Shown: piece after piece, positions 4,898 to 10,978 of the stretch
Layout of the letters: the number at the start of each line of letters is the position of its first letter
Numbering within the stretch: the first letter of the stretch is position 1
DNA from: Chloroflexota bacterium
GTDB taxonomy: Bacteria; Chloroflexota; Anaerolineae; VGOG01
Direction of reading: 5' to 3'
DNA: 11,319 bases
Assembly (NCBI GenBank): GCA_030615705.1
Contig: JAUWYT010000022.1
Coordinates: forward strand, 1 to 11,319
Notes under the pieces: model-generated
The model's database searches: none
What the model was told of the DNA's origin: nothing
Seen by the model: the letters and a program-made list of their open reading frames with translations, nothing else
Made by a program: the position numbers and the translations under genes

Positions 4898-5209
4898 ACC
4901 GAACCACACCGCACCGCCCACCGCACCGCCCACCGCACCACACCGCACCACCCACCGCACCGCGGTGCGGCTTAGAATCGGGAGGCGACCGCACCGCCCA
5001 CCGCACCACCGCCCCAGGCGGTGCGGTGCCAGATTCAGCGACCGAACCGATGACCGAACTGATGGTGCGGTGGGTGGTACGGTTTTATCCTCATGCAGAT
5101 GATTTGCGAAGCTAAAATGACCGAACCGCTCACCGAACCCACCGCACCGACCGAACTACCAGACTCGACCGCACCGCGGTGCGGTGGGTGGTGCGGTGGG
5201 CGGTGCGGT
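4898..5209. repeat. Array of 22 ACCG[C/A]AC[C/T] half-sites in both orientations
   Basis: Forward copies start at 4898, 4908, 4920, 4932, 4942, 4954, 4988, 5000, 5041, 5053, 5120, 5132, 5141, 5150 and 5168. Reverse copies (GGTGCGGT type) start at 4964, 5020, 5064, 5076, 5178, 5190 and 5202. Within clusters most starts are 9-12 bp apart, about one helical turn, so bound protein would line one face. Two clusters end in perfect palindromes: CCGCACCGCGGTGCGG (4955-4970) and ACCGCACCGCGGTGCGGT (5168-5185). The last copy ends two bases before the plus TATAAT. Arrays of this kind are known as iteron origins, parC-type centromeres and cooperative operator or activator arrays; which one applies is unknown. 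Confidence 0.9.
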
Positions 5210-5217
5210 GGTATAAT
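5209..5217 (+). promoter_or_regulatory. Extended -10 promoter of the 5306-10259 operon
   Basis: TGGTATAAT has a consensus -10 at 5212-5217 with the TG extension. The expected -35 position lies inside the repeat array and does not match TTGACA, so the promoter probably depends on, or is occluded by, the array-binding protein. The start falls near 5224-5225, immediately before the stem of the leader element. Confidence 0.6.
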
Positions 5218-5225
5218 TAGGGTGA

Positions 5226-5305
5226 AAGAACCGGCTAGGTCCTCAAAAAGGAGAGGTGCGCCTAGCCGCTTCTTCTTTTCGGGGGCCGGCTCAAAGGAGG
5301 TCACA
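5226..5305 (+). ncRNA. Pseudoknotted leader RNA element, copy A
   Basis: The stem pairs AAGAA + CGGCTAGG (5226-5239, one C-C mismatch) with CCTAGCCG + TTCTT (5261-5274). Loop TCCTC (5240-5244) can pair with GGGGG (5281-5285), extendable with GG (5238-5239) to CC (5286-5287). AAAGGAGGT lies just downstream, then ATG 5306. It begins at the predicted 5' end of the mRNA. The same architecture with compensating changes recurs at 10369-10449, which supports a functional RNA. Possible roles: mRNA 5' stabiliser, SD-accessibility switch, or attenuator (the stem is followed by a pyrimidine-rich tract). Confidence 0.65.
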
Positions 5306-6736
5306 ATGGCTGACCAGAAGGTAGTCCTTCGCGCCGTCGCAGAGGAGGCACAGCCCATCCCCGCTCCAGAGCTTGCCAGGAAGCTGGCCATTACCCAGGA
5401 GGAAACCAGAGCCGCCCTCTCAAAGCTAAAGAATAAGGCCTATGTGCGCCGCGACGGAGAGGCCTGGGTGGCAACAGACGCCGGCAGGGAAGTCGCAGAA
5501 ACCGGTGTGGAAATCCCCACCACGATCGCCGACGTAGGTGCCGATGCCAAAACCAGGCTCGAGTACTACGGGAAGATAGCAGGGGCGAAGCCTGACATGA
5601 TTGTTGCTGTCGTGGAGCTGATGACCAGCGGCGACCCTTACGATCTTGAGCATATGAATAACGTCTTCGCCAGGCTAAATGTGCCGATTGAGTGTCGTAG
5701 GACATGGCTCGAGATGTGGAGCAACTACGTGATCAGGAACGCCCCGCCCGAGCAGAGGGAGAAGGCGAAGGCCGTGGTTCAACAGGAAATCGCGCAAGGG
5801 GGACTCCTGGCTACGCCGGCGGCGCCTGCGGCAGGAGCAGAGAGCGGGATAGACTACATCCTAGTCGATGATGACCCGGTTTGGGTTGGCAAGGGGCGGG
5901 GCCACCTCACCCGGGAGGAAGCGGTGGCGCTTTCCATGACCAGGGCAGCGCGAGGCGCACGGGGCGGCCAGGGGCAGGGCAACCAGGGCAATCAGGGCTT
6001 TACTGCCGAGGACATCCTGAATATCATTGACAGGATCAACGAGAAGCGGGGGAATACCACGCCGCCAAAGGCGTATGTAGCGACGCAGACGCCAGAGGGC
6101 GTGAAGGTCCAGGAGGTGGAGGCGGGGCAGCCGATTGTTGTTGGGGCTCCAACTCCGCCGCCAGCCAACCCGCCACCTCAACCCAAAACCTTCCTGGTTA
6201 ATGAAGAGGGTGAAGTACAGGAGATCCAGTCAGGACAGCCGATTATCCTTAGATCCCCGGCGGGCGCCGCGAGCTCGACGTGGCTGGTTGACAGGAACAC
6301 CGCAGAGGTGAAGGAGCTCAAACCTGGCGAGCCGATTGTGTTGAAACCAGCGGAGTCCCAGAGTACAATGTTCCCGGTGTTCAGGGACGAAAAGGGCAAG
6401 CCGGTTTACATGGACTCCAGAACGCTAGAGCCCTACATCACCTGGGAGAGATTCAGGAAGGATGAACAAAGAAAGGACCAGTTCCATGACGCGGCAGTAG
6501 GGGTGATGGAGAGGGTCCAGGAGAACGTGGGCAAAGTTGCCGGAGCCATCGACCGCATGATGAAGGAAGAAGCTGGCGAGACAGCCACGCCCGGGAACTC
6601 GGCGGCAGAGGAGGCAGCCGGCAGCGTGATCACGGTTGAGTGCCCAGCCTGCCATCAAACGAAAAGGGTTCCCGAGGGGACACAGCAGTTTGTTTGCACG
6701 AACTGCGATGAGATAGTCGAGCTGGAGGGAGAATAA
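5306..6736 (+). CDS. Multidomain HTH / beta-repeat / zinc-ribbon protein
   Basis: 476 residues from ATG 5306, fixed by AAAGGAGGT four nt upstream; the frame is open back to 5093 but only through the repeat array. Residues 1-62 look like a winged helix (VVLRAVAEEAQPIPAPELAR, helix 3 and wing ending AWVATDAG). About 75-165 is an alpha-helical domain. About 212-232 is a Gly/Gln linker. From ~255 to 347 three diverged beta repeats end in AGQPIVV, SGQPIIL and PGEPIVL with Pro/Gln linkers. About 385-425 is helical, and the C-terminus is a C4 zinc ribbon (C446, C449, C464, C467). Unknown family; it could be a DNA-binding virion or assembly protein, and it is a candidate ligand of the adjacent array. 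First gene of the operon. Confidence 0.8.
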   Translation: MADQKVVLRAVAEEAQPIPAPELARKLAITQEETRAALSKLKNKAYVRRDGEAWVATDAGREVAETGVEIPTTIADVGADAKTRLEYYGKIAGAKPDMIVAVVELMTSGDPYDLEHMNNVFARLNVPIECRRTWLEMWSNYVIRNAPPEQREKAKAVVQQEIAQGGLLATPAAPAAGAESGIDYILVDDDPVWVGKGRGHLTREEAVALSMTRAARGARGGQGQGNQGNQGFTAEDILNIIDRINEKRGNTTPPKAYVATQTPEGVKVQEVEAGQPIVVGAPTPPPANPPPQPKTFLVNEEGEVQEIQSGQPIILRSPAGAASSTWLVDRNTAEVKELKPGEPIVLKPAESQSTMFPVFRDEKGKPVYMDSRTLEPYITWERFRKDEQRKDQFHDAAVGVMERVQENVGKVAGAIDRMMKEEAGETATPGNSAAEEAAGSVITVECPACHQTKRVPEGTQQFVCTNCDEIVELEGE

Positions 6737-7140
6737 TGGGACTAGGCGACCGCATCAAAAGCAAGCTACGTCAGGACGTGCCTACCACCTTGACCAAATT
6801 CGGCAAGGCTTTTGCGCTTGAAGAGATAAAGAGCCGCCTGGCACCCCATCTCCCGGCCTTCCTGGATGGATTCGGCCAGGAGAGACTCAAGTTCCTCGTC
6901 GAAAAAGACATCTCCCTGTGGACCGTATGGGAGGACAAGGCGGGAGCCCTACAGGCCGTGCACCAGGTCGTGCCTTCAATATTCAGGGGGCTCAGTTTGC
7001 CCCGGCTCCTCACCGTCATGGATCTTGGGGCAGTAGCTGGCGTTATCCAGGAGATCCTGGAGGAGAAGTGCCCGCAGTATCGCTGGATTCCCCGGGAGTG
7101 GCTCATCAAATCGCTTGCTGACTTCAGGAAGGACCTCTAG
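6736..7140 (+). CDS. Hypothetical helical protein
   Basis: 134 residues; ATG overlaps the previous stop (TAATG), with GGAGGGAG upstream, indicating coupled translation. The sequence is mixed amphipathic helix with a hydrophobic stretch around SLPRLLTVMDLGAVAGVIQE and no Cys motif beyond a single EKCPQY. Family not recognised; placement suggests it acts with the HTH/zinc-ribbon protein. Confidence 0.75.
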   Translation: MGLGDRIKSKLRQDVPTTLTKFGKAFALEEIKSRLAPHLPAFLDGFGQERLKFLVEKDISLWTVWEDKAGALQAVHQVVPSIFRGLSLPRLLTVMDLGAVAGVIQEILEEKCPQYRWIPREWLIKSLADFRKDL

Positions 7141-7652
7141 TGGTTGGCCTTCTCGTTGGCTTGGGTCTGGCGAAGGCGCTCGCCTGGCAGACCGCGGTGC
7201 ACCTTGGCCAGGTTGCGGAGCGCCGGATAAACTATGAGGCGGCGCTGGAAGCAGCCAGGACCCGGGGCAAGCCCCTCCTGGTGGTCGGTGGCCCTCTGGG
7301 GGCAAACCCGCTGCGCCGTTTCTTTCCCCTGCCGGCCCACGGCTGCGGCGATGTCTGTGTGGACATTGAGGCTGGCGCGTGTGCTCACTGCCCCCTCTTC
7401 ATCGAGGCCGATGTCCGGGATCTCTCCATCTTCCCCGACGGCAAGTTCGGGGCTGCCTTTTGCTCCCACGTCCTGGAGCACCTCCCCACTATCGAGGACG
7501 CCAGGAAGGCGGCGGCAGAGCTCCAGAGGGTGGCCGATGAGGTCTACATCGTGTGCCCCAGGAAGTCATCGCTCCTCGCCTGGCTGATCCCGGATCATCA
7601 CTTATGGGTTTCAGTTGAAAATGGAGAGATTTCCGCTGAGCAAAGGGGGTGA
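7140..7652 (+). CDS. Class I SAM-methyltransferase-like protein
   Basis: 170 residues from GTG 7140, which shares its G with the previous TAG; AGGAAGGA lies upstream. After an N-terminal hydrophobic helix (VGLLVGLGLAKALAW) comes a Rossmann-like region: a degenerate motif I (LLVVGGPLGANP), an acidic motif II (CVDIEAG), DVRDLSIFPDGKFG and SHVLEHLP, as in methyltransferase type-11 proteins, then AAAELQRVADEVYIVCPRK. Motif I lacks the usual GxGxG and the C-terminal half is short, so it may be a divergent or inactive enzyme. Cys pairs (CGDVC, CAHC) add a possible Zn site. Substrate unknown. Confidence 0.65.
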   Translation: MVGLLVGLGLAKALAWQTAVHLGQVAERRINYEAALEAARTRGKPLLVVGGPLGANPLRRFFPLPAHGCGDVCVDIEAGACAHCPLFIEADVRDLSIFPDGKFGAAFCSHVLEHLPTIEDARKAAAELQRVADEVYIVCPRKSSLLAWLIPDHHLWVSVENGEISAEQRG

Positions 7653-7961
7653 ATGATGAGAACGTCAACGGTTCTGGCAATCGGCGCTGCCGTTCTTACT
7701 GCCATCGGCGTAGGTGCCTACCTCGTTACTAGGACAGGAAGGCCTCAGCCCAAATATGACATAGGGCAGAGCGTCTATCTAGGCAATGCAGAGTATGAGA
7801 CGGTCCGTCAAAGAGAGTGGCGGGAAGCCACAAGATGGATCGACGGGGAGACTTATCCCGCTCAGTGGTGGTATTACTTTGGTCCAGGTGAGGCGCCTCT
7901 GTGGTGGCCAGAGGATACAATAATAAGAGTAGGATACGTAGAAGAAGTGCCGATGGCTTAG
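7653..7961 (+). CDS. Membrane-anchored protein with SH3-like C-terminal domain
   Basis: About 102 residues; ATG 7653 or the adjacent ATG 7656, the latter better spaced from GGGGGTG. Residues ~5-26 (VLAIGAAVLTAIGVGAYLV) form one membrane segment or uncleaved signal anchor. The C-terminal ~70 residues (YDIGQSVYLGNAEYETV, then WWYYFGPGEAPLWWPEDTI) have the 'x-G-x-V ... Y-T-V ... WWPED' pattern of small SH3-like beta barrels in phage proteins, inferred from pattern only. The domain would face the periplasm or cell exterior if the N-terminus is cytoplasmic. Confidence 0.7.
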   Translation: MMRTSTVLAIGAAVLTAIGVGAYLVTRTGRPQPKYDIGQSVYLGNAEYETVRQREWREATRWIDGETYPAQWWYYFGPGEAPLWWPEDTIIRVGYVEEVPMA

Positions 7962-7978
7962 CCGAGGGGGTGATTGTT

Positions 7979-8236
7979 ATGACTTTTGGCCGAGCAGTAA
8001 TATTTGGTGCAGGCTTAAGCCTGGGGATGAGCCTCATGGGTGGGGCTGTAGCTCTCCTTTTCATGACGCTAAAGCGGGCATCCGGCCCGGCGTGCCCTGT
8101 TTGCGGCACCAGCCTACCCGATCAGGTGATCACCTGCTCTTCCTGTGGCTCCCAGCTCAGAATTCAAGCCCCCAGGGTCAGAGCCCTGGGCAAGGCAACA
8201 GAGCGGGCAGCCTTAGCTGAGGCAGCTCTATCCTAG
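7979..8236 (+). CDS. Membrane protein with C4 zinc ribbon
   Basis: 85 residues from ATG 7979, placed by GAGGGGGTGAT upstream; the longer frame from 7901 overlaps the preceding gene and lacks an SD. A single membrane helix (VIFGAGLSLGMSLMGGAVAL plus LLFM) is followed by a zinc ribbon with CPVC and CSSC knuckles (CPVCGTSLPDQVITCSSCGS). The basic tail RVRALGKATERAAL shares VRALGKA with the 10450 protein. Probably anchors a ribbon domain at the membrane; function unknown. Confidence 0.75.
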   Translation: MTFGRAVIFGAGLSLGMSLMGGAVALLFMTLKRASGPACPVCGTSLPDQVITCSSCGSQLRIQAPRVRALGKATERAALAEAALS

Positions 8237-8255
8237 CGGTGAAGAACGCCAGGCC

Positions 8256-8879
8256 ATGAATCTCGATGTAAGGTTCGGCAGCAAGCACGACCCCAAGGAA
8301 TTTGTCCGCCCCGATGAGTTGGAGGTGCAGAAGATCCTGGCCCGCCTCCCAGAGGGCGCCGAGGAGCTCCGGGTGCGCTACTGCTGGGACTGGGTATGCC
8401 GCAATGTAGGCTACCCCTTAGATGCCCAGGGGCACCCCACTGACCGCCATGTTCTGGAAGCCTTCGTGGTCGCAAGGCCTGTCTTCCTGGGCACGCGCTA
8501 CAGGGTGACGAAGGTTACAGAAGAGTTTTGGCAGTATCCCCATGAGACAGCGGCCTGGGGCTGGGGCGACTGCGAAGATACCAGTATTCTCCTCTGCTCG
8601 CTTCTCCGCAACTTCATCCCCCCGGAGCGGGTGAGCGTAGTCGGCGGCGACGCCGGGCGCTGGAACCACGCCTGGGTCCAGGTCGATGACAAAATTCTGG
8701 AGACAACCCTGACCTCAGCGCCTCCCCCCTCTGAGCATTACCGCCATAACCAGTATAGACCCCGCTGGGCTTTCAATGATAAGATAGTCTGTGGTGATGT
8801 TGTCCTCGGGCCGCGGGGTGATGAAAGGGCAAAACTGAGATGGATCGCAGCGTGCTGGCAGCGTCCGACGAAGCTATAA
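8256..8879 (+). CDS. Transglutaminase-like cysteine peptidase superfamily protein
   Basis: 207 residues. The diagnostic block is YPHETAAWGWGDCEDTSILL with nucleophile Cys106, followed by RWNHAWVQVDD with His138 and an acidic residue in KILETT (Glu149) replacing the usual Asp. Members of this fold cleave or transfer at isopeptide and peptide bonds; phage versions are often virion or tail-associated and may act on the cell wall or crosslink proteins. No signal peptide. ATG 8256 has only a weak SD (CCAGG close by), consistent with coupling to the upstream gene, whose stop is 19 nt away. Confidence 0.75.
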   Translation: MNLDVRFGSKHDPKEFVRPDELEVQKILARLPEGAEELRVRYCWDWVCRNVGYPLDAQGHPTDRHVLEAFVVARPVFLGTRYRVTKVTEEFWQYPHETAAWGWGDCEDTSILLCSLLRNFIPPERVSVVGGDAGRWNHAWVQVDDKILETTLTSAPPPSEHYRHNQYRPRWAFNDKIVCGDVVLGPRGDERAKLRWIAACWQRPTKL

Positions 8880-9418
8880 AGGCTGTGGCTGACGAGATCG
8901 CAGCCTGCGCCTGCTTCTACCAGGAAGGGGACACCTGCGAGCTCCTGATCGAGCTCCGAGACCGCGCCACCGTGGCGACGCTGGCCGAGATAAGGGATAA
9001 GGTCAAGGGAACGGGGGCGGAGCTGACGGACCTGCGGCAGGATAGGGGGGGCGTCTATGTCCAGGTCCGGGTAGGCGTGCTCCCTCTCTTTATGATCGCA
9101 GTGATCTCCCTCGGCGCCCTCATCCCCGTCGGCGTGATCGGCTGGAAGCTCTTTCGGTGGGGCCCCGAGCAGATGACCAGGTTCCTTCTCCCCTTCGCTC
9201 TCATAATGGTTGGCGCAGCCACGGTCATCGTGAGGCCGCGGCCGGCAACCTTCATTTTCGGCGGTGCCCTGGTCAGCGGGGGCGCTTACCTGGCGCTAAG
9301 GAAAGCACCCGTGCCCCCTGAGGTAAGAGCGAGCATCACTGATTTCCGCTGGGAGAAGGTCACGACTCCCGCAGTGACAGCTCGAAGGGAATATATACTG
9401 GCAGGGAGGTCAAGATGA
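8840..9418 (+). CDS. Three-helix membrane protein
   Basis: 192 residues. The N-terminal ~75 residues are soluble and alpha/beta (AACACFYQEGDTCELLIELR, then a helix and a VYVQVRV strand). Membrane segments are at about 80-102, 114-131 and 136-153, with a basic C-terminal tail. It starts inside the previous gene (40-nt overlap) with AAAGGGC upstream. Such topology could be a holin-like, tail-anchoring or envelope protein, but the length and soluble N-domain are unlike classical holins. Family not recognised. Confidence 0.75.
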   Translation: MDRSVLAASDEAIKAVADEIAACACFYQEGDTCELLIELRDRATVATLAEIRDKVKGTGAELTDLRQDRGGVYVQVRVGVLPLFMIAVISLGALIPVGVIGWKLFRWGPEQMTRFLLPFALIMVGAATVIVRPRPATFIFGGALVSGGAYLALRKAPVPPEVRASITDFRWEKVTTPAVTARREYILAGRSR

Positions 9419-9876
9419 GAAACAGGGTTGTGACCAAGGGTGACATCTTCGGGGGGGTGCACGTCTTCGATATGGTGCAGGCGGTCCTTTCGCCGGCCGA
9501 GGCAGAACTCGCCAGGTGGGAAAAGGTGGCCTTCGCTGGCACCGAAGCCCTCGGCGGCAGCTTTGTCGATGTGGAGTACCTGGACCCGGCCACGGGGCGG
9601 TGGGTCTCGTGGTCGGCAAAGGTGACGGTGCCCATCGGCACCGGCACCGGCATACGGGCCACGGTCCGCAATGACACGAACGTGAGGCTCGGCCTTGCCG
9701 TGGATTTCCTCTATGCGTCTCCCAGCGACTGGGCGGCCGGGAAGTACACCCTAATCGACACCGGCCCCTTTGTCGGCGTGGACCCGGGCAAGACACTGAT
9801 CAGTGAGGACTACCGCCTCACAATCAATGAAGTGGGCGACTACCTCCTTATCTTCGTTCTGAGGGGGCGCACATAG
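9415..9876 (+). CDS. Beta-rich protein, paralog of the next gene
   Basis: 153 residues; ATGA overlap with the preceding gene and GGGAGGTCAAG upstream. The body looks like an Ig-like beta sandwich (GGSFVDVEYLDPATGRWVSW, AKVTVPIGTGTGIRATVRND, then GDYLLIFVLRG). The segment AELARWEKVAFAGTEALGG near residue 30 matches QELARWEEFAFEGIGAAAG at the start of the next protein, followed in both by a strand region and a [VK][RK]NDT motif. A surface or virion decoration role is plausible but unproven. Confidence 0.75.
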   Translation: MRNRVVTKGDIFGGVHVFDMVQAVLSPAEAELARWEKVAFAGTEALGGSFVDVEYLDPATGRWVSWSAKVTVPIGTGTGIRATVRNDTNVRLGLAVDFLYASPSDWAAGKYTLIDTGPFVGVDPGKTLISEDYRLTINEVGDYLLIFVLRGRT

Positions 9877-10259
9877 TGGAGCAGGAACTGGCGCGGTGGG
9901 AGGAATTCGCCTTCGAGGGGATCGGCGCCGCTGCCGGGGCGGCTGTGAACCTCATCCCCACGGTCAAAAACGACACCGAGGAGGAGAGGGAGTTCCTGGT
10001 GGCGGTGATCGTGGGCACGGTCGGGGCTTTGGGGGTCTGGAGCACCGAGCCCACGATGGCCAAGCTCTCCTACCCCGGGGGCGAGGACGCAGCGGCCACC
10101 GGCCGCTTCACTTTCGCGCCGGGGGAGGAGAAGGAGTGCCCTCTGGAGTTCCAGATCCCCGAGGACGCTCCCCCCAAGACCTATAATGCCTGGATAATGG
10201 TCTTCCACGATGAGACCAGGGTGGCGGAAAAGAAACTGGGCAAATTGCCCGTTGGCTGA
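9876..10259 (+). CDS. Beta-rich protein, paralog of the previous gene
   Basis: 127 residues from GTG 9876, sharing its G with the previous TAG; GAGGGGG lies 8 nt upstream. It opens directly with the conserved QELARWEEFAFEGIGAAAG block, so it lacks the ~30-residue N-terminal extension of its paralog. NLIPTVKNDTEEE, a hydrophobic strand pair (FLVAVIVGTVGALGVW) and a final PKTYNAWIMVFHDETR suggest a beta sandwich. Last gene of the plus operon; the terminator at 10305 follows. Confidence 0.75.
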   Translation: MEQELARWEEFAFEGIGAAAGAAVNLIPTVKNDTEEEREFLVAVIVGTVGALGVWSTEPTMAKLSYPGGEDAAATGRFTFAPGEEKECPLEFQIPEDAPPKTYNAWIMVFHDETRVAEKKLGKLPVG

Positions 10260-10268
10260 TTCGGGGGC

Positions 10269-10297
10269 TTGACAAGGGCCTAACGAGGCCATAAAAT
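10269..10297 (+). promoter_or_regulatory. Consensus sigma70 promoter with palindromic spacer
   Basis: TTGACA (10269-10274), exactly 17 nt, TAAAAT (10292-10297). The spacer contains GGCCT-aacg-AGGCC (10277-10290), a likely operator. Predicted start near 10304, right at the base of the terminator hairpin. Confidence 0.75.
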
Positions 10298-10304
10298 CTG
10301 GCTA

Positions 10305-10355
10305 AGAGCGGTTGGCAGGCTGGAAAAGTCTGAGGTCCAACCGCTCTCTTTTTCT
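10305..10355 (+). terminator. Rho-independent terminator / possible attenuator
   Basis: AGAGCGGTTGG (10305-10315) pairs perfectly over 11 bp with CCAACCGCTCT (10337-10347), followed by CTTTTTCT. It can end the 5306-10259 operon, but it also lies within the first ~50 nt of the transcript from the 10269 promoter, so it would attenuate that promoter unless read through. Confidence 0.8.
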
Positions 10356-10368
10356 GTCTGCCGCCGCT

Positions 10369-10449
10369 AAGAACCGGCTAGGCCCCTGAAGGGGATACTT
10401 AGAACTAGCCGGTTCTTGCCTTTTCAGGGGCCAGCCGAGGGAGGGAGCC
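10369..10449 (+). ncRNA. Pseudoknotted leader RNA element, copy B
   Basis: A perfect 13-bp stem joins AAGAACCGGCTAG (10369-10381) and CTAGCCGGTTCTT (10405-10417). Loop GCCCCTG (10382-10388) is fully complementary to CAGGGGC (10425-10431), which lies 8 nt before the SD GAGGGAGGGAG; alternatively CCCC-tgaa-GGGG (10383-10394) folds locally. It aligns over its full length with 5226-5305: identical stem 5' strand, CTAGCCG and CTTTTC, and equal distance to ATG (80 and 81 nt). Confidence 0.7.
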
Positions 10450-10914
10450 ATGGCAGAAGCATTCCGTATGGCACGAGTTGGCGAGCTGGTACACCCCGAG
10501 GGGCTGGTCCTGGGCGGCCTGGCGGCAGGGCACCTTCTGGCCCGCTCCATGGACATGGCCTTCAACCTGACCAAGCCCTTCCGGCGGGTGAGCGACTGGA
10601 TTCATGTGCTTGCCCTGGGGGGCAGCGCCTGGCTCTATGCCCGCGCTGTGGCGCCAGAGATCACGAAAACGGTCTTCATCGGCGACAGTATGCTCGTCGT
10701 CACCTCTCTGGGCGACCTGATCTTTGAAAGAACAGCGGGGCCGAAGGTGAGGGCGCTCGGCAAGGCCAGGGCGAGGGAGAAGATCGCCGAAGGCGATGGC
10801 GCCAGGCCGTCCGCCAAGGAGCTCAAGGCGGCTGAGGAGAGAAGCTTGCTCACTGAGGGCGCGGTACTGCCCTCCGAGATCCCCGTTTTCGTCGATGAGG
10901 AAATTGCTGCCTGA
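10450..10914 (+). CDS. Small membrane-associated hypothetical protein
   Basis: 154 residues; ATG 10450 with GGGAGG upstream. Hydrophobic stretches near residues 16-38 (GLVLGGLAAGHLLARS), 50-68 (WIHVLALGGSAWLYARAVAP) and 76-92 (FIGDSMLVVTSLGDLIF) suggest two or three membrane or buried helices. A basic region (VRALGKARAREK) and an acidic tail follow. Family not recognised. First gene of the second plus transcription unit, behind RNA element B. Confidence 0.7.
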   Translation: MAEAFRMARVGELVHPEGLVLGGLAAGHLLARSMDMAFNLTKPFRRVSDWIHVLALGGSAWLYARAVAPEITKTVFIGDSMLVVTSLGDLIFERTAGPKVRALGKARAREKIAEGDGARPSAKELKAAEERSLLTEGAVLPSEIPVFVDEEIAA

Positions 10915-10978
10915 TTAGCTTTGAGCGCATTGGATAAGCAGGATGGGCGAAAGCCAAACTTCTTAGGGAGGTATGGAA

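Noticed and set aside
4832..4960. N-terminal extension of the 4831 protein
   Set aside because: It reads the repeats as Gly/Ala/Val/Arg low complexity and crosses the promoter.
4582..5115. Long plus-strand open frame across the repeat array
   Set aside because: It is antisense to the supported minus gene and translates the ACCGCACC repeats into low-complexity His/Pro/Arg; no SD supports it.
4898..5209. CRISPR array
   Set aside because: The units are 8 bp in both orientations with 1-4 bp between many of them; there are no ~30-nt repeats with uniform spacers.
5093..5305. N-terminal extension of the 5306 protein
   Set aside because: It would translate the array, the promoter and RNA element A; the start at 5306 has a textbook SD and the predicted mRNA begins near 5224.
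7901..7978. Extended start of the membrane zinc-ribbon protein
   Set aside because: The extension overlaps the previous gene out of frame, is basic and unstructured, and lacks an SD; ATG 7979 has GAGGGGGTGAT.
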